From the NCBI GenBank assembly GCA_013396915.1, contig VWZL01001304.1:1489501-1553500 (forward strand): a stretch of DNA of 64,000 nt, read 5' to 3'. Both the position numbers and the translations under genes were made by a program. The DNA is from Stercorarius parasiticus (lineage: Eukaryota; Chordata; Aves; Charadriiformes; Stercorariidae). Position 1 is the stretch's first letter. Every line of letters starts with the position of its first letter. The notes below the pieces were generated by a model that had not been told where the DNA came from, searched no databases, and was given only the letters and a program-made list of their open reading frames with translations. This document shows, in pieces, positions 1 through 14,094 of this stretch.

Positions 1-2039
1 ATCACATAAATTACAGTAAGCTTTGGATCATATCTCCTGTAGTCAGACAGTTTCTTTGCTGGTTAGGCAACAGGAGTTGTTAAAATTAATTTCTTAAGTG
101 GAAAAAAAGAAAACCCAAACCATACATGGTGCATGGGCTGTGATTGAAATGGCAAGACATATAAGCAGCTTTTGCTTTTGTATTAAAACAATAGTTAAAT
201 AGCCAAGTAGTGTCCATTACATGCCCCCAAATTTCTAAGCAGCAATGAGAAGCCAACTGCAGAACAAAACTCTGATTTATTTTGTACAGTTTTATCCATA
301 TGATGACATATGGTTCCACTTTATAGCGAGAGCCTGCATAGTCTTCCAGGTGCTCAGTGAACTGGCTCTTCTGGGAGTCTGATTAGAAGTCTGTAATATT
401 TTCACTCACACATTTCCCTTTCACCTAACACTGATAAAATAAGATTTTTTTTTTCCATGGAAGGAAACAAACCAAACCAAACCAAAAATCCTACTGCCCT
501 TGGGGAAACACTTAAAGGAAGTGTTGTGCTGCTATTTTTTATTTTTTTTTCTTCTTGTCTGTCCATTATTAGGTAAGTGACACTTGGCTCCAGTCAACTG
601 TATCCCTCCAGGCAAACTTTGTTTTTGCTGTCAACAAGACTACTGAATGTCACCGGCTGCTATTTAACCTAAAATCACTTTCACGTCAGGTTTCAATTAA
701 AAATTAATTTAATCAGCTACGGGTTAGCTCCAGTAAAGAGCTAAGGCTCCTTTAAAAGTAGGAATTACATACTGAGCTTCTATTTGCCTCATTTATAAAA
801 TAAGGCCAGAATCCTTAGACCACTTCTTATTCTCTCTGCATGTCTACCTTCTCCAAAAACGTAGTTGATGCATGAAGAAATGGCACAGAATGCTCGCCTG
901 GGGAACAGGAGTGCCCTCATCGGCTCAGTCCACATCTCCCACTGACAAGTGCCCTACTGAATAGTTTCTTGCTCATGCTTTCCTTCCACCGAGACTGATC
1001 TGCCATGAATATAAAGTAAAAGGAGATGGATGCCTAACCGTGAACCTAAAACAAAAAGGAGAGAAAACATTTCTGTGTGGTATTTTTGTTGGCTTGGTCT
1101 AGCTTGCATTTTTAAAGCCCCTTATGGGGTATTTCATTTACATACCACAATGGATGGGCTGAACATTGGAACCATCCATGGTTGGATGGATGGATGGATA
1201 CGGGAACCTCACAATACTTCCCTCTTCTGGGGTATAGGACAAGCCCCAGTCCCCTTGATACACCAGTCTCCTTTGTCCCTTTCTTTCCATGATGATCTGA
1301 TTTCCATGCTAAGGAAATTTTGATTCACGGCACGTGTGAGAGCTGCAGAGCACTTTGACCACATCCTGATCTGGGTAAGTAGCAGACCCTAGTTCTGGTC
1401 CCTAGTTCTGGATGCTAGGAGGCAAAAAAACGTGCACTGCAATGTCTCCTCTGTAAATGCCTGCACTGGATTTAGTCTTCCATCAGACCCAACAAATCCA
1501 TAGGATTAAATTATTTGTGAGGGGAGGGGGGTTGGACTGTAACTCTTACTACCCAGCTCTTGTCGAGACTTCTGTCTTGATTTAGGTCTAGCTCTACCTA
1601 AAGTTTTAGGTCCATTGAAATAAAACTTCTGTTTGTAGTGGTCAAGTAATTATGTGCACAAAAACAACAACAACAAAAATGTTTCTAGAAGATGCCTTCA
1701 TCGTCTTAATATTAAGATCCTATGGGAAGTTCTCATAGATTTCTTAATGGAACTTAGTAAGAGGAAAATATGGCTCCAGAAATTATTTTCTACTTGTTAG
1801 AAAGGTACATCTGAGCCGAAGTGACTATTTCTGTCGTCCACTGGAAGTGGTAAGTTAGCTCTTGCAAAGGTCTTTCCTGACTTCATATATTATGTCTAGA
1901 TAAATTTTCTCATCTTTCCAATAGATGCTGAACGTAGATGCATCACGTTAACAGCTTGAGAGTAAAAATGCAGTCACCTTATCAATTGTAAATACTTAGT
2001 TATGATCATCATTTCAAAGTGCGTTTAATTTCCTTCTGC
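1..2039. other. non-coding stretch, no gene seen
   Basis: AT-rich, CpG-poor unique-looking sequence. Open frames here (for example at 86-319 and 1030-1323) are short, resemble no family I know and have no supporting context. Small tandem repeats lie at 465-486 (AAACC units), 1183-1199 (TGGA x4), 1387-1411 (a 12-mer repeated with a 13 bp period) and 1660-1679 (AAC units). I cannot tell whether this is intron or intergenic DNA. Confidence 0.7.
1183..1199. repeat. (TGGA)n microsatellite
   Basis: Four perfect TGGA units follow a related CCATCCATGG palindrome. It is an ordinary short tandem repeat and could be length-polymorphic. Confidence 0.8.
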
Positions 2040-2360
2040 AAGAAAAATATACTATCTGCATAACAAAATCAATGTGAGATGAAAGGAGTAAACAACAGCT
2101 TGCAAAATAAATATCGTGCAGTAATTCCCCACCAAAGCTTCAGTAATTACTATATGGAGTAGACCGCCCTTAATACAACAATTAATTAATTTTTCCAAAT
2201 GAATTATGCAAGCCAATATTTTTTTCTTCATTAATGTTTTGTTGGAGTCATTAAGTTCCATTAATGAATAACAAAGAAGCAATTGGAATTTTATTCTAGC
2301 TGATGTGCGCTAATGTGCTTAACTTGAACTAAATGTGTTTCCAGTATGTAATCAAATTTG
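2040..2360. promoter_or_regulatory. TAAT-rich stretch, candidate conserved enhancer
   Basis: About nine TAAT/ATTA homeodomain-type cores occur in ~320 bases, along with an octamer-like ATTATGCAA, an AACAAAG SOX-like site and almost no CpG. This texture is typical of vertebrate developmental conserved non-coding elements. The motif density is visible in the sequence; enhancer function is inference, because AT-rich DNA also gives such cores by chance and I cannot test conservation. Confidence 0.25.
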
Positions 2361-5300
2361 AATCAATCAAATCAATTTACCACTGAAAGTCCTTTTGGAG
2401 CTGCAGCTGTTTTATATGGATGTCTCTTCTCAGAGAAAAATACAGACAAAACCCAAAAGACTACACGGCTCTGGAACATATAACATTGTAATTAAGAACC
2501 AATCTGTCTGATTTTTGTTAGGAGGATACTGTTTTCCCCACTTCAAGCTCTATTATAAGTCAAAGTGGCTAAATTATTTCCTAGGAATAAATCATCTAAT
2601 GAATTTAGATTTCATAGATATTTGAAAGCTTTATGAATTCTAGCTGATTTCTTAATTTTATTTTATTTTTTTATTTTTCACAAAGTAGCAGAGGGTGAAT
2701 AAATCAGCTGATGAAATAATTGGAACTTATGCAGCCTAAATATTTTTGCCTACACAGTGTTGTTTTCAGGGATGACCACTTCATTTAAAAATTAGTCAAC
2801 GAGCAGTGCGTATTATTATTATTGGCAATTTTAATGAATGCCTTTCTTCATGGAGTTGTAAGGAAGGATTCACAGACATCTCTTAAAACAGCTTGTGAAG
2901 ACACCCTGCACAATCCTTTGGAATATGTATGAAGATAAAAAGAGAAATTCCCATTTCAGAATTGCTGCAGTGCTTCAAAGCACTGTTACTATTTGCAGGC
3001 TTTTACAGAAACTATTGGTGAGAACCAAAGGGAGTCAGATGCTTTGCTTCCCATAACAAACCCAGGCATAATGAGGTTAAAAGGAAAGACTAGGGAATGC
3101 ATTGAAAATGAAAGTAATAGCATGTGCTTTCTCAATTCTCTTCTGTGCCTGAAAGTATTAGTGTTCTCTTTTTCACTATCTGATGCTATTTATTTATGGC
3201 ACTCAGACAGATAAAGTATCAAATGTCTTTCCCCTGGCATTGTGAGCAGAACCTGAACAATCGATTGCATCTACATCTTGAAAGGGAGAAAATGATTATA
3301 TATAGCAGTGCTTTACAGATTAACTGCAGACTGGCAAATGAGAAAAGAAAAAAATAATTGAGAACAGAAACAGCTGCACTGAAGAACACTAGAAATAACG
3401 TACCTTGTTTCTGAATTTGCCTAATGTTCTAAAACTACCTTTTAGCATACGTATGCTATTAAAAGAGTTAATATGAAGAAAATGGTTTATGCTTTAAGAT
3501 TCCTTAAGTGATTTTACCTTAAACCAACCTGTATGTTAATAAACTTTTTTCAGTTACTTCACATAGTTTGGAATAATCAAGCAATATGACTGCATTTACT
3601 GTTGCATAAATGTGACTATAAATACCAGATTTTATCCTACATTGTCCATTGATAATAGTCGTACCAGAGCTTGTAGTTCTAATGCTAAAGCAGTGATAAG
3701 GAAAATTAGTTTTTCTATTAAAATATCCTTTGGCATAAGTTTGTGGATGATTAATAGACAGTGATCATAATGAACTGAATCAGTGCTATAATCTGAAACT
3801 TGAATTTCTGTTGGAGATAGAGGCTGACCAGGCAAGGCCCATCAACTTCAGCGGACTTTCAAGGCAGCCTAGACTTCCCGGGGTCTGGCAAACCCGCCAG
3901 TGCAAAACTGGAGAAAAACCTCCATTGTTCCTGCTGATCCATCTGCTGAAATACATTCAAGCATTAACAAAAGCTATTGGGAGCCTTGGATGAAATACAA
4001 TGCATGAAGAGAGTATAAAGTACAACTCACCACTTGCAAAGTTAGTTGAAGTCCAAAGAAAAATATTTCTCCCCCAGCTCAGTCCTACATCGTAGCATAT
4101 AACACTTCTTAAGTGTAGTTACCATGTTCAAACAGGATTCCTTTCTTGCCCTTAGGTGTGAAAGTAGCCCCTTGAGAAATAAAGTGGTTTGAATTCCCTT
4201 CATCTGACAGCAGGAACTCCAATACTGAGCCTGTAGGCAGGGTCCCCTTTCAATGTCCTACAGTTTGCCCACTGTCAGCAAGCCCTAGAATAAGTAGAAT
4301 CTATTTCCGTCTCCTTTTAGCCTGTGTCAAGGACCTTTGTGGACATTTCTTTCGCTCATGCCCATCAGCTAGAAGTCAAAAGATGCCATATTTAAGCACC
4401 TTTTTTTTTGAAGCTGTGTGCTAATCCTAGTGGAAAAGTAATTAGCATTACGTCAATGTATTGTGTTTGAAACTGTGAACAGAGACCTTCAGATCATTAT
4501 TACACTGGAAAGAAACAGTAGTTAGTCGCTCATGTGTAACTCTACTATTGCTGCAAGAGTGGGAAGAGTAGATCAAATGCATAATACAGTAAGAAATATT
4601 TCTAGCTTTATCCATTGCCTAACTCTACCTGAGGCAAGCATGCATCAACTCTGACAAGTGATCACTTGCTAGTCAAACTGAAAGAAGAGCTTTACTCAAA
4701 ACTCCTTACAGAATTTACTGATAGCTAGACAGTCTTCCTTTTACATGAAGGTAACAGTACAGAAAAAAAGCAATAAATGGATGGCATTTAAATCTATATG
4801 CAGATTTTGCAACCATGACGATGGGAAAGAAGGTTATTTGTATGCTTGTGAAAGGAATGTTCACGGGTAGAGAGCAAAAGAAACCAGGCTTCTTTGTTAC
4901 TTCCCAAACCAATGGTCCATGAAGTAATGCCAATAGGTAACAGTTCATCTGAATCTCTGAGAGTCAACACAGGTCTAGGGAAGCGCTGAGTCATCCTGAA
5001 AATGTCTAAGAGTAGTGAGGAGAAAATAATTTGAAGTCAAAGTAGTTACTGTTTCTTCATGGTGTGTGTGGGATCCAAGCCAAATAAAGTATAGGAAGTG
5101 TTGAGGGAATACAAGTAAACAAAAAATGTTTACTTATATCATTGCATCAAATAGAAATTACTTTGGGAACCTCCTCTTAGGGAGCTTGCAAAAGTACGGA
5201 GGGGAGTGCACAATAAGGTCTCACCCTTTCCCGAGCAATGTTCGCCCTAGATGTGAAGATCTCAGCTTGCAGCCAGTTTGGACGTCACTTCTTACATGAG

Positions 5301-8300
5301 GGACAGCTTTGTACAAGTGTCAAGTCATATGAGGAGCTGCAGTATCTGTTTCAAAATTGACTAAGAGAGTGCTGTCTTAAAATGAGAAAAATACAACTAA
5401 GAAATATTTGTTAATTAGATATTTCCACTTATCACTTACTCAGATGGTGAAAAGTGAGTAGAGCAGGGAAGCACATTAAAACTACTAAGTACATTAACAA
5501 TTTGAAGCATCAGAAAAAAAACAATGAAGAAAGCAATGATGATCTTGCAGGACAAAAATCATTCCTTCCACTAAATTCAAGTCAACGTGTTACTGTGTGT
5601 AAAGGTACTGTATAATCTTTATAGTATTAGGCCAGATTCCTTATATGCATCTGAATAATCTTTGAATTACCCAGATAAGACACAAGCAAGCAGTTAGACA
5701 CTGACAACAGGCAAAAAATTGATTATGTGTATGTGACCTTCTGGATAGTAAGGCTACCTATGCCTTTTGGGGTTCTGATTTGCATCCTGGGAGGCATTCA
5801 CACTTTTGATAGTGGCCTAGATTTGGAAATCAGTCTCCTACTCAGTAGAGTCAGAGAGTTCCAGAGGACAAATGAGGGCAGGATTGCAACTCTGGTGCTC
5901 TGCATAAGCCTCTTTCTTCATGGAGAACATAAGAGTTCAGGTTAACTTCAGATACCTGTAGTTTCCCTATATGAATACTGTGAATACCTTTTCTTGTTAC
6001 CTATCCTGTGCTATGCAGAAGCGCATCAAGGAAAGAAGACCCAGGGAAGAGTGAGAGTAGAAACAAAGCATGTAACGTTTTGGAGCTGTGTCCTGCATTT
6101 TATTCCTGTGTTTTAAAGCAGCAGTTGATCAAAACCCTGAAGGAGCTTGTGAATGCAATGGACTGATTCCTCAAGTCTGCAGGAGAAACAAAAGAATTCC
6201 TTACGTGAATCTTCTTCACTGTCATGCCAGGATGTACTTTGAGTTATATTGGGAATGAGTGGCCTGACGTAACTTAAAAGTTGCCCCTGCTTTGACTGAA
6301 GGTCCATTCCAATCTAATTTTTGTGTAATTCCAATAAAAGTGTTAGTTTCATATTTCAGGATACTTCTCCCTCTTATCACATACTATTAACACTGAATCC
6401 TTTAGTACACTCGCTTTCACAGTTACCATACCCATTAAAAAAACGGCCAGCTGGACTTCTCTCCACCTGCTCCATTTGACAATATACCATTACTAACATT
6501 ACATTTAGAGAAGACTGTCTTAATTAAAGAATAAGGTACTTGGTGGAAACAAGCGCTAATCAGCAGGAAGTATGAAGTCTCCTGCGCTGCATTTACTGAC
6601 TAGAGTCAGCATATGGACTCGAGCTGTGCTGAGTCGCTGAACCTGTTTTGATGGTGACAAGCGTTTCAACTGCTGCAACACCACTGTGGTGCTCCCATTT
6701 ACTACTAGGACTTTACTTGAACTCCTTGCTCTTCATAGAGCAAAGTATACCACAGTGAAGGATAATCCTGTTTTTCAGCTTTTAGCTCATTGGGAATACA
6801 GAAATCTGTTGAGTCACTCAAAAACTCTGCATTTTGCTGCGTAACTGAAAAGGAGTATCACTTGTAGCGCACCAGCACGCGCTCATCCCTCAGTCATCCA
6901 CCTGACACAGAATGCACAGGATTCTCTGTGCTTCTCTGTTTGCATCTCCTGTCCTACTACTGCTGGTGGAGTTAAATAACAGCAATAACAGCACTGGAAA
7001 ACAATCATGTCTTGTCTCAAAAACCAGTGGAAATATGCAATATTTTTTTATGGTTAGCCTCTTCCCTCCACCTTCTCAAACATAGGAGAACAAAACCCTT
7101 GGCCTTGTCCTACTTTTCAATAGAGTTTTACAGTTGTCTTACAGCACTTCATCTGGATTGGACTTATGGGTTACCTGAAGAAATACTTCCTGGAAAAGTA
7201 GAATTTTTGGAGTACCTCTTTACTGGTAACCATTGTAAAAGCATTTATGAATTTAAAAACAAACTCAGAGAATGTTCATTGTATTGATGGACTTCAGAAG
7301 GTTATTGTGTTCCTATGCAGTCTTACCGTGCAAAAAAGCATTTAATCTTGTCTTTGTGTACCTTAAGGGTTGAAAAGTGCTTTTAGGAAAAAAACAGCTG
7401 GGCCAGTAGGTTCTGTAGAGAGTTTGAAGGGGCCACCCTCTGAATATACACAACTTCTGAAAAATCTCCTCAGGGTTGAAGACAATCCTAGCAGGGACAA
7501 CTGAAATCATAAATTGTATCAAAGGCACTTCTCAGGTTCTCTTTGAAGTTGAAAACTACATCACAAAGTGATGAAAACATTTGCAAGCAGACTCTAAAAG
7601 GGTTCAGATTCCCTTGTGCCAGAGACGTTTCTTATGAACACCACCACAGTGAGTTTTTTGTGGAAGGAAGGAGGGAAGAACCAAAAAAAAGATGCTATTC
7701 ACATCCTCTGGAGTGCAGAGAACTCTTTCAGGGAACTTATGTTTATATTTTAGGATCCAAAGGGTCTGAAATTTTTGTACCATGTATTGTGACATACTAG
7801 AAAGGCTGATAAAGCAGTAAGAGAATATCACAAAATTAGTTGTTAGATCCCTGATCCAGGTACAGCTTACATTCTTTTTATCGAATAAGATAGTGAAATA
7901 TCACCTTTCCTTGGGGAGCTGACATGCTAGTCCTCAGGGTACTGTTCAGGGTATGAATTATTCTCTCCTCTGCCTTATGGGTGAGTTGAGGCTCTGTCCC
8001 TATTTTACTGTGCAGAGGATAGCCCCAGTCTAAAAAGCTTTGCTGGAAGGCATAGTCTGTAGAAACTCCATGGAGGACAAGTTTCAGATACCTGGCTCTT
8101 CTTCTGTTGTCCAATGTGGTGACTGTTGTCAATCAGTATGACAGGTTTCACTCTTTCCGTACATGCAGGTTAGATCCTTAAGATGACATACATTATGAAC
8201 CTGCCCTCTCAGCAGCAGCAAAGGTAGCCATGATTGAAGACTTATCCCACTTAATACCCCTTCCCTGGACTTTGCACCCTTTGCAGGGTGATGGCAAACA

Positions 8301-9443
8301 CCCAACTGTCCTCCATGCTGGGCACTCTAGGCACAACACTCATGTGGGCCAAGCATTGTAATAGTTATTCCCAAGAATTAACCCTTTTATGCCTCAGGAA
8401 GAACAAGAGCTGCACTAAAGTCTGTTTGACACTGCAGAAAACCCATCTCAGAGGTCATTTGATGCCAAATAAGGAGAGGCCACCTCTTAACAGAGCACAG
8501 TCAGCCTCTCTCCTGGTTCAGGAATGGCTCAGACAAAGTTCACAGGTTTTGTTTTGCAAGGTCTATGCAGCGATCATCTAACATATTTAATGCATATTGA
8601 CTTTGAAGGCCTACCTGAACTGCAAGGTGCTTCCCTTTGTGTCCTTAGTTAATTTACTGAAGATGAGAACTTCCTGTGAAAAATTCTCACTTTACTCATA
8701 TAAACAGATAGTTAGGAAAAGAAAACCAAACTCCATAAATGTTTTTTTTGCGGTAACACTTACTTCAGTAGAGTAGAACCTTGAAATCCTTTTAGCTCAT
8801 TGTCATGAAACCCAGATAGCTCTTAAACCCACTCTTCTGACAATTCTTACACATATTCCTTGAGATATATGAATATAGAACAGAAACTTAGATAATAAAC
8901 TCATAAATTAGTGGAAAGTCATATTTATTCATCTCAATAAACTACTAGTAAACTACTGACCACATCACTGTTGATGACTGGTTCATAGAATAATGTATGA
9001 ACAATACAAGCATTGCGTATCATCTTTATTCATGTGCTTCTGGTTTTCCATTATTCTTGTTTCCCTTGCTTTCCACTGGAGAATACATGGTACACATTTT
9101 TTTTGCAAATGAATTCCCCCCTACACACGCTCCTTGAACTTTCCTAATCAATTCTGAAAAATGAGAATGCAATTTAAAATGCAGACTTCTTTAGAAGTAT
9201 ATTATTTTATGGGGAGCTAAATATTAATTCTCTATATAATTTAACAGTAGGCATTCATATTAGGAGTCATACAAAAACTAGAAGCATAGAATCATATATA
9301 AAAGGAATAATGATTTTGATCTGTCATGACCCCAGAAGAGAGGGATTAAAGTTCTATAGGAACAATATTCAATGATAGCTGCATTTTACAGGTATCAGAA
9401 ACACAAACCACAGAAGCACTGCATGCCATGCAATTTAACATGA
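2361..9443. other. non-coding stretch, no gene seen
   Basis: About 7 kb of AT-rich sequence without a recognisable gene, RNA or young transposon. Frames of 60-97 codons at 2993, 5727, 7012, 7543 and 8288 have unremarkable composition and no family resemblance. The 2570-2830 part has a homeodomain-like texture similar to 2040-2360, but weaker. Confidence 0.65.
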
Positions 9444-9929
9444 TTGAAATGCCTCTTCAGGAAAAGCACAGACTTCACATTCCCTCCAGAAACGACGAGA
9501 CTGTTGGTGGAAATGTTTAAAGAAACTCATAGGAAAAATAACTGTGTGATACCTAACCTGCTATTAAAACTGAAAGTTGAAGCTCACAGGACTGAATGTG
9601 ATTTATTGTGCTACGTCATTAATCTTTATGAGCAAAATGATTACAAAATTCTATGGGGAGGGGAAAGCAATTACTTAATGATGTATAAAAATATTCCCAT
9701 AGATATTACAGGAAGCACTGCGCATAAAGCTGTCTGTATAAAGCCCTTGGATGGTACAAACAGCCCAGTCAGTGGCATAATTTTAAACTGTAGGAGAGTT
9801 ATTTTTTCATTTTTAACTCTGTCCCAGTCACTGTTTAACATTCCATGGTCACGTACTGTCTACATTGTTAAATTGCCCGCAACTCCAGAGCAGTCAGGCA
9901 GTACTCAAATTAAGCCACAAAGTAATTAG
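9444..9929 (+). other. unrecognised open frame of 161 codons, probably chance
   Basis: This frame is open from a TGA at 9441-9443 to a stop at 9927-9929. Its first possible start is a TTG, not an ATG. The translation matches no family I recognise and shows no signal peptide, repeats or catalytic motif. With stop codons at roughly 6-7% of triplets in this composition, a run of this length somewhere in 64 kb is not very surprising. The sequence just downstream (to ~10020) is TAAT-rich and may be regulatory. I do not regard it as a gene. Confidence 0.15.
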
Positions 9930-12900
9930 GTTTCAATCACTGAATATTCACAGCTCAATTAAATTATTTACAGAGATGTAGACAATTCTGCAGCAAAGAC
10001 AAATATTTCTATTCATACTCCCCCAAACTGTAAAATAAATATATCCTGATGTGAAGATAAAACAGAACTTAGATGTCTCTTCTATAAAGAATTTTTTCGT
10101 GCCTCTCCTATTTCCTATTTCACTTTAGAGGTCAGTTGTCTATGAGTTTGGATATGCATACTCATACATTTGCAATAAAAGCAGGGTTTGTTTTAGGGTG
10201 TTGAGGTGAAAAAGGAAACCACCAAAAAAACCCAATCAATGCTTTTAAAGAGGATTTTTTTTTGTTTTTGCAATATTCCACTCTATTACTTGTTAAACAA
10301 TTTTGGTAGCAAAGATAAAAAGTGTGCCTTACATTTATATTAGGAAGAACAGACCAGTGTTACCCAATTCAATTTACCAAACAAGTCAGAAAATGCAGTA
10401 ATATTGCTCTACTGGACAGAAATCCTGTTACTTGATTGTATTGCCCAAACTCAAGGGAAAATCAGAAAAAAAAATATTGGCAAAAGAATGATACTGAGGT
10501 CAATGCATGCATGTTTTTCTCACTTTGTGGCTGCTGAAAAGTACAAGGACACAGGTAAGTGAGGTGTTCAGAGCTAGTAGTATTTAAAGCAGTTCTGAAA
10601 GAAGAACTTTGCTTGAAATTTTGTCCGAGAATGGCAAAAATATTAATTTCAGACAAATAATAAAGTGTAAGCAAGAGAAGAATCAGCCTTATTCCAGTTC
10701 AAGTCCACCAGCTTAATGAAGCTAGCTTCAAATGAATTGGGAAGCCAGTCACATTTTGGTTTTGTTTACTTCTTTCATGGACGCTTACATACCACCCTAA
10801 TCTTAGTAGCTGAAAAGATAAATTAGATAGTCCATAGTCTGTGACCAGGATTTAAAGCCATCTGGCCTTTCCCCCCTTTTCCTATATGACAAGAGCCTCA
10901 GGTTTAAAAGATGGCACGTTAGTCTTTTGCTGCTGCACCTTTCTGTTGACACAGGGGGGCTGTGGTACAGCAAAGAGCCACTGGGCCACAGTGGCATCAA
11001 GCTGACCAAGTTCTCTCTACCCATTTCTGCCCTTTTCAGCCATTGAGATGGAAAGCGTATAGAGCAAATGCGGGCAAATCATTGCTTTTTGAAAATATCT
11101 AGCAGTCCTAATAACACTTTGGACTACTCTATTTTAGCATCAGGTGATGAGCAAGTCCTTAACAGTTCTGCATGTGGGAACTGGATGAGTGGTAGGAAGC
11201 CCTCTCCACTCTTTGGTCATGTGTTAAACAAAAAACCCACCTGTTTAGAAACACAGATTCTCAATATTTGAGAGACTGAAACTCAGTAGTTCAATTTCTT
11301 TTTAAGAAACAAAATACTTCAGAAAATAGTGCGGTTTTGGACAGCAAAGTAAATCAGGGCAGGCCTCATAACAATTACCTGAAGATAAGACCACAGCTAC
11401 AAAATACTACCAATCAAGAGTCCAATTCTGCAGACATCAGTCATAGTTGAATATAAAATATGTTGCTTTACACGACTTAACATTTAGACTCAAAAGGCCA
11501 GTTACTGCTGAAGTAGAGGCTAGGAAGAAAGTCAACAGGATCTTTGTGTTGATGAGTAAGGAAGGAATATTTGAGAACTCATTCAGTATTAAAAACCAAA
11601 TAGTAACCAGAAATACAGAAAACAAATGCCCAGATGACAGCATACTTATATGCTTGTACACATGTGTAATGGAGAAAGAAATGACAGTAATGAGATTAGC
11701 AGATTATTATAGACTAAAGTTTATTGCAAAGTCTTTTGTTCCAAATACATATCAGAGCATTTCATAAATTAAGAGAGAGAGAACAAATACGGCCATCACT
11801 CTGCTCAACATAAACTACCTAATAGTCCCTGAAGTTAGAATCTCTTTTACAGAGAGCAAGTACAGGTAGAGTTATGGCAATGATATTCGATTTCCTTCTT
11901 TTAGAAAGCACTCCAAGATCTGCCTTTTGGTGGAAGAAGAGAGAGAGAGAGAGGAAGAGACAAGACTAAGCATCACATTCAAGAGAGTGCTCCTTTTCAG
12001 TGTTTGTCCTACTACAGGGTATGTGTTAGAAAAGATTCAAAGTCTCAGTGGGGAACTTGAATGCATGTTCTTTTATCCCTCAAGCATTTAGCACTACATC
12101 CTATCAAACTGTACTCTACTGTAGCTAGAATCTCTTGCTGTCACATTTACTGACTCTGCCAAGACTATTTGTAATCTGCTAGTCAAAGCACAGGAGCCTG
12201 TCTACCAGGAACACAACTGTTGCTTTTACCGACACATGTGTCAACAGCGGAAACAACATCTCTTTAAGACTAAAAGCCATGGTCTCTTCACATTTTATTT
12301 TTCTTGTAATAAGCCCATGAATTTATTTACAAAGGAAATTAAATGGAGAAGATAACACAAACAAAAGTTACATAATTTGGGAATTAAAACATCATTGCCC
12401 TTTCAGGCTGGGCCAGGAAAACCACTTTTTATGGTACTCAGCATTTGGCCCTTAAAAGAATTTAAAAGAGGGAGTACAAGTCACCTCTCCTCCAGCTGCA
12501 GTCAAAATCATGTACTACAACAATCTTATTGTTGACTCACATGTACACCAAGTCACATATTTTGAAGACCCAAAATACTCTTGAAGCTCAGTTTGAAGTC
12601 CCATTTATTTGTTTTTCTGTTTCACCAGATCCAGTTAAAATTCAAGGCTGAGAAACACAAGCTATTTCTGTAATTTAAAGGTTGAAGATGGAATCATTTA
12701 CTGTGGGACTCAGTGGGCACCTTACTGTACGTAAGGCATATTTTGCTGTTAATTAACCTCACAAAGAAATGAGAGAAAATAACCCAGCAGCACAGATTTG
12801 ACTTTCACTTATTTTTGTTTTGGTACGTTCTCTCACTTGTGTTTCCTCTCCCTTGCCCACCACCATATGCTGCCATTTTTCACTGTAATTTTATTGTAAA

Positions 12901-13840
12901 CAGCTAACCAAAAGCAATGGCATGGAAAGATAGTAGTTAGCACCTTCCAGCTAATAATTATAGATCTGTTATTTCTGCTGTTATTCTGATAAAAAAAACC
13001 CAAAACCAAAAACAAAACAACAAACCCAACACCCTACTTCTCTTGTTTCAGGGGGAAAATTGAAGCCTTCCTGTTCCTACAGCAGTGGTTTCTTGCGACT
13101 GACAATGCTGATGCATTCATTACCACTAGAGCAGGCAGTTAAAGGTCAACATGCTGGAACACTAACATGGCTCAGGCTTAATTTATAAGAAATAATTTGA
13201 ACAGAAGATCCAAAAAAAGAGATTAGGTGTTTTCATAAATAAACATCGAGGAGTTCAGAAGTAATTAAATGTGAGCAGAGATATGACAAAGACAACACAT
13301 CTACAGGAAACAGATAAGCAAGAACTAGCATAGCAGATATCTTCCAATAGGTGAACATCTGCCTTTATCCTTCAAAGCATCTGAAAATTTCTGGTCTTTT
13401 TTTTTATTCTTGTCTGTCTCTTATTGAGTATGCATCTCAGGTCAAATAATGTATTCCCAGAGAAAGAAAATTATCATAGAGAAAACATTACTTCAGGGAA
13501 TAAAGCAAGATGTGAACTAAGGCCAGCATATAGAACCTTTTAATTTGCAAAAATGTAAGTGCAGATCACTTGTTTTCCAAGACTGGTGAAGGAGAACGAT
13601 TAACAAGCTTTTTTTTTTGTATCAAATGCCTTCTGTTCTGCCTATTAACATTCCTACCATTTTCTAAAATATTATATTTGCCTTTAAGTAAAAACAAGAA
13701 AGAAATAAAGAAGAAGCACCAGCTAGGTACATTTATTAACTACTCTCCATCAAGTTCTAGCACCTATAATATGAGCAAAAGCAAGTATGTAGTGCGTGCT
13801 TTAGGGTTTAAGTAATTAGCAAATTTTTTTTTAACTCTCT
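9930..13840. other. non-coding stretch, no gene seen
   Basis: AT-rich unique-looking sequence with an AG-rich tract at 11937-11954 and an A/C-rich simple tract at 12990-13030. No coding region or recognisable transposon was found until the CR1 fragment at 13841. Confidence 0.65.
11937..11954. repeat. (AG)n microsatellite
   Basis: A near-perfect GA dinucleotide run inside a longer purine tract. Confidence 0.8.
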
Positions 13841-14094
13841 TCAGTGGTGCCTGGCAACAGGACAAGAGGCAATGGGCACAAGCTGGATCACAGGAAATTC
13901 CATCTGAACATGAGGAAAAACTTCTTTACTATGAGTGTGACAGGGCACTGGAACAGGCTGCCCAGAGAGGTGGTGGAGTCTCCGTCTCCAGAGAGATTCA
14001 AAACCCGCCTGGATGCGTTCCTGTGCAATCTGCTTTGACCGGGGGGTTGAACTAGATGATCTCTGAAGGTCCCTTCCAACCCCTGTGATTCTGT
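13841..14094 (+). mobile_element. CR1 LINE, 5'-truncated 3' end (plus strand)
   Basis: This is a dead 3' fragment of an avian CR1 non-LTR retrotransposon. It runs from the CAGTGGTGCC start of the familiar 3' module, through the last ~60 codons of the reverse-transcriptase ORF2, into the short 3' UTR. The UTR holds the hallmark GAACTAGATGATCTCTGAAG and CCCTTCCAACCCCTGTGATT and ends in a shortened ATTCTGTG-type octamer. Compared with what I remember of the family, bases are missing just before the GGGGGGTTGAACTAGAT run, so it has a small internal deletion. It is severely 5'-truncated, as most CR1 copies are. I see no clear target-site duplication. Confidence 0.93.
13844..14038 (+). pseudogene. 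CR1 ORF2 C-terminus remnant
   Basis: In this frame the fragment encodes the last residues of the CR1 ORF2 protein (endonuclease plus reverse transcriptase). The family's conserved tail is visible: an FHLNMRKNFFTM-like run, then GHWNRLPREVVESPS, and the terminal DAFLCNLL before the stop. The endonuclease and the catalytic part of the reverse transcriptase are absent, so it cannot act by itself. This frame has no internal stop; the copy is dead by truncation, and nothing suggests host use. Confidence 0.85.

Noticed and set aside
9444..9929. 161-codon frame considered as an exon
   Set aside because: No ATG at the start, no recognisable domain, and a run of this length is not improbable in AT-rich DNA. 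Listed only as an unsupported open frame.
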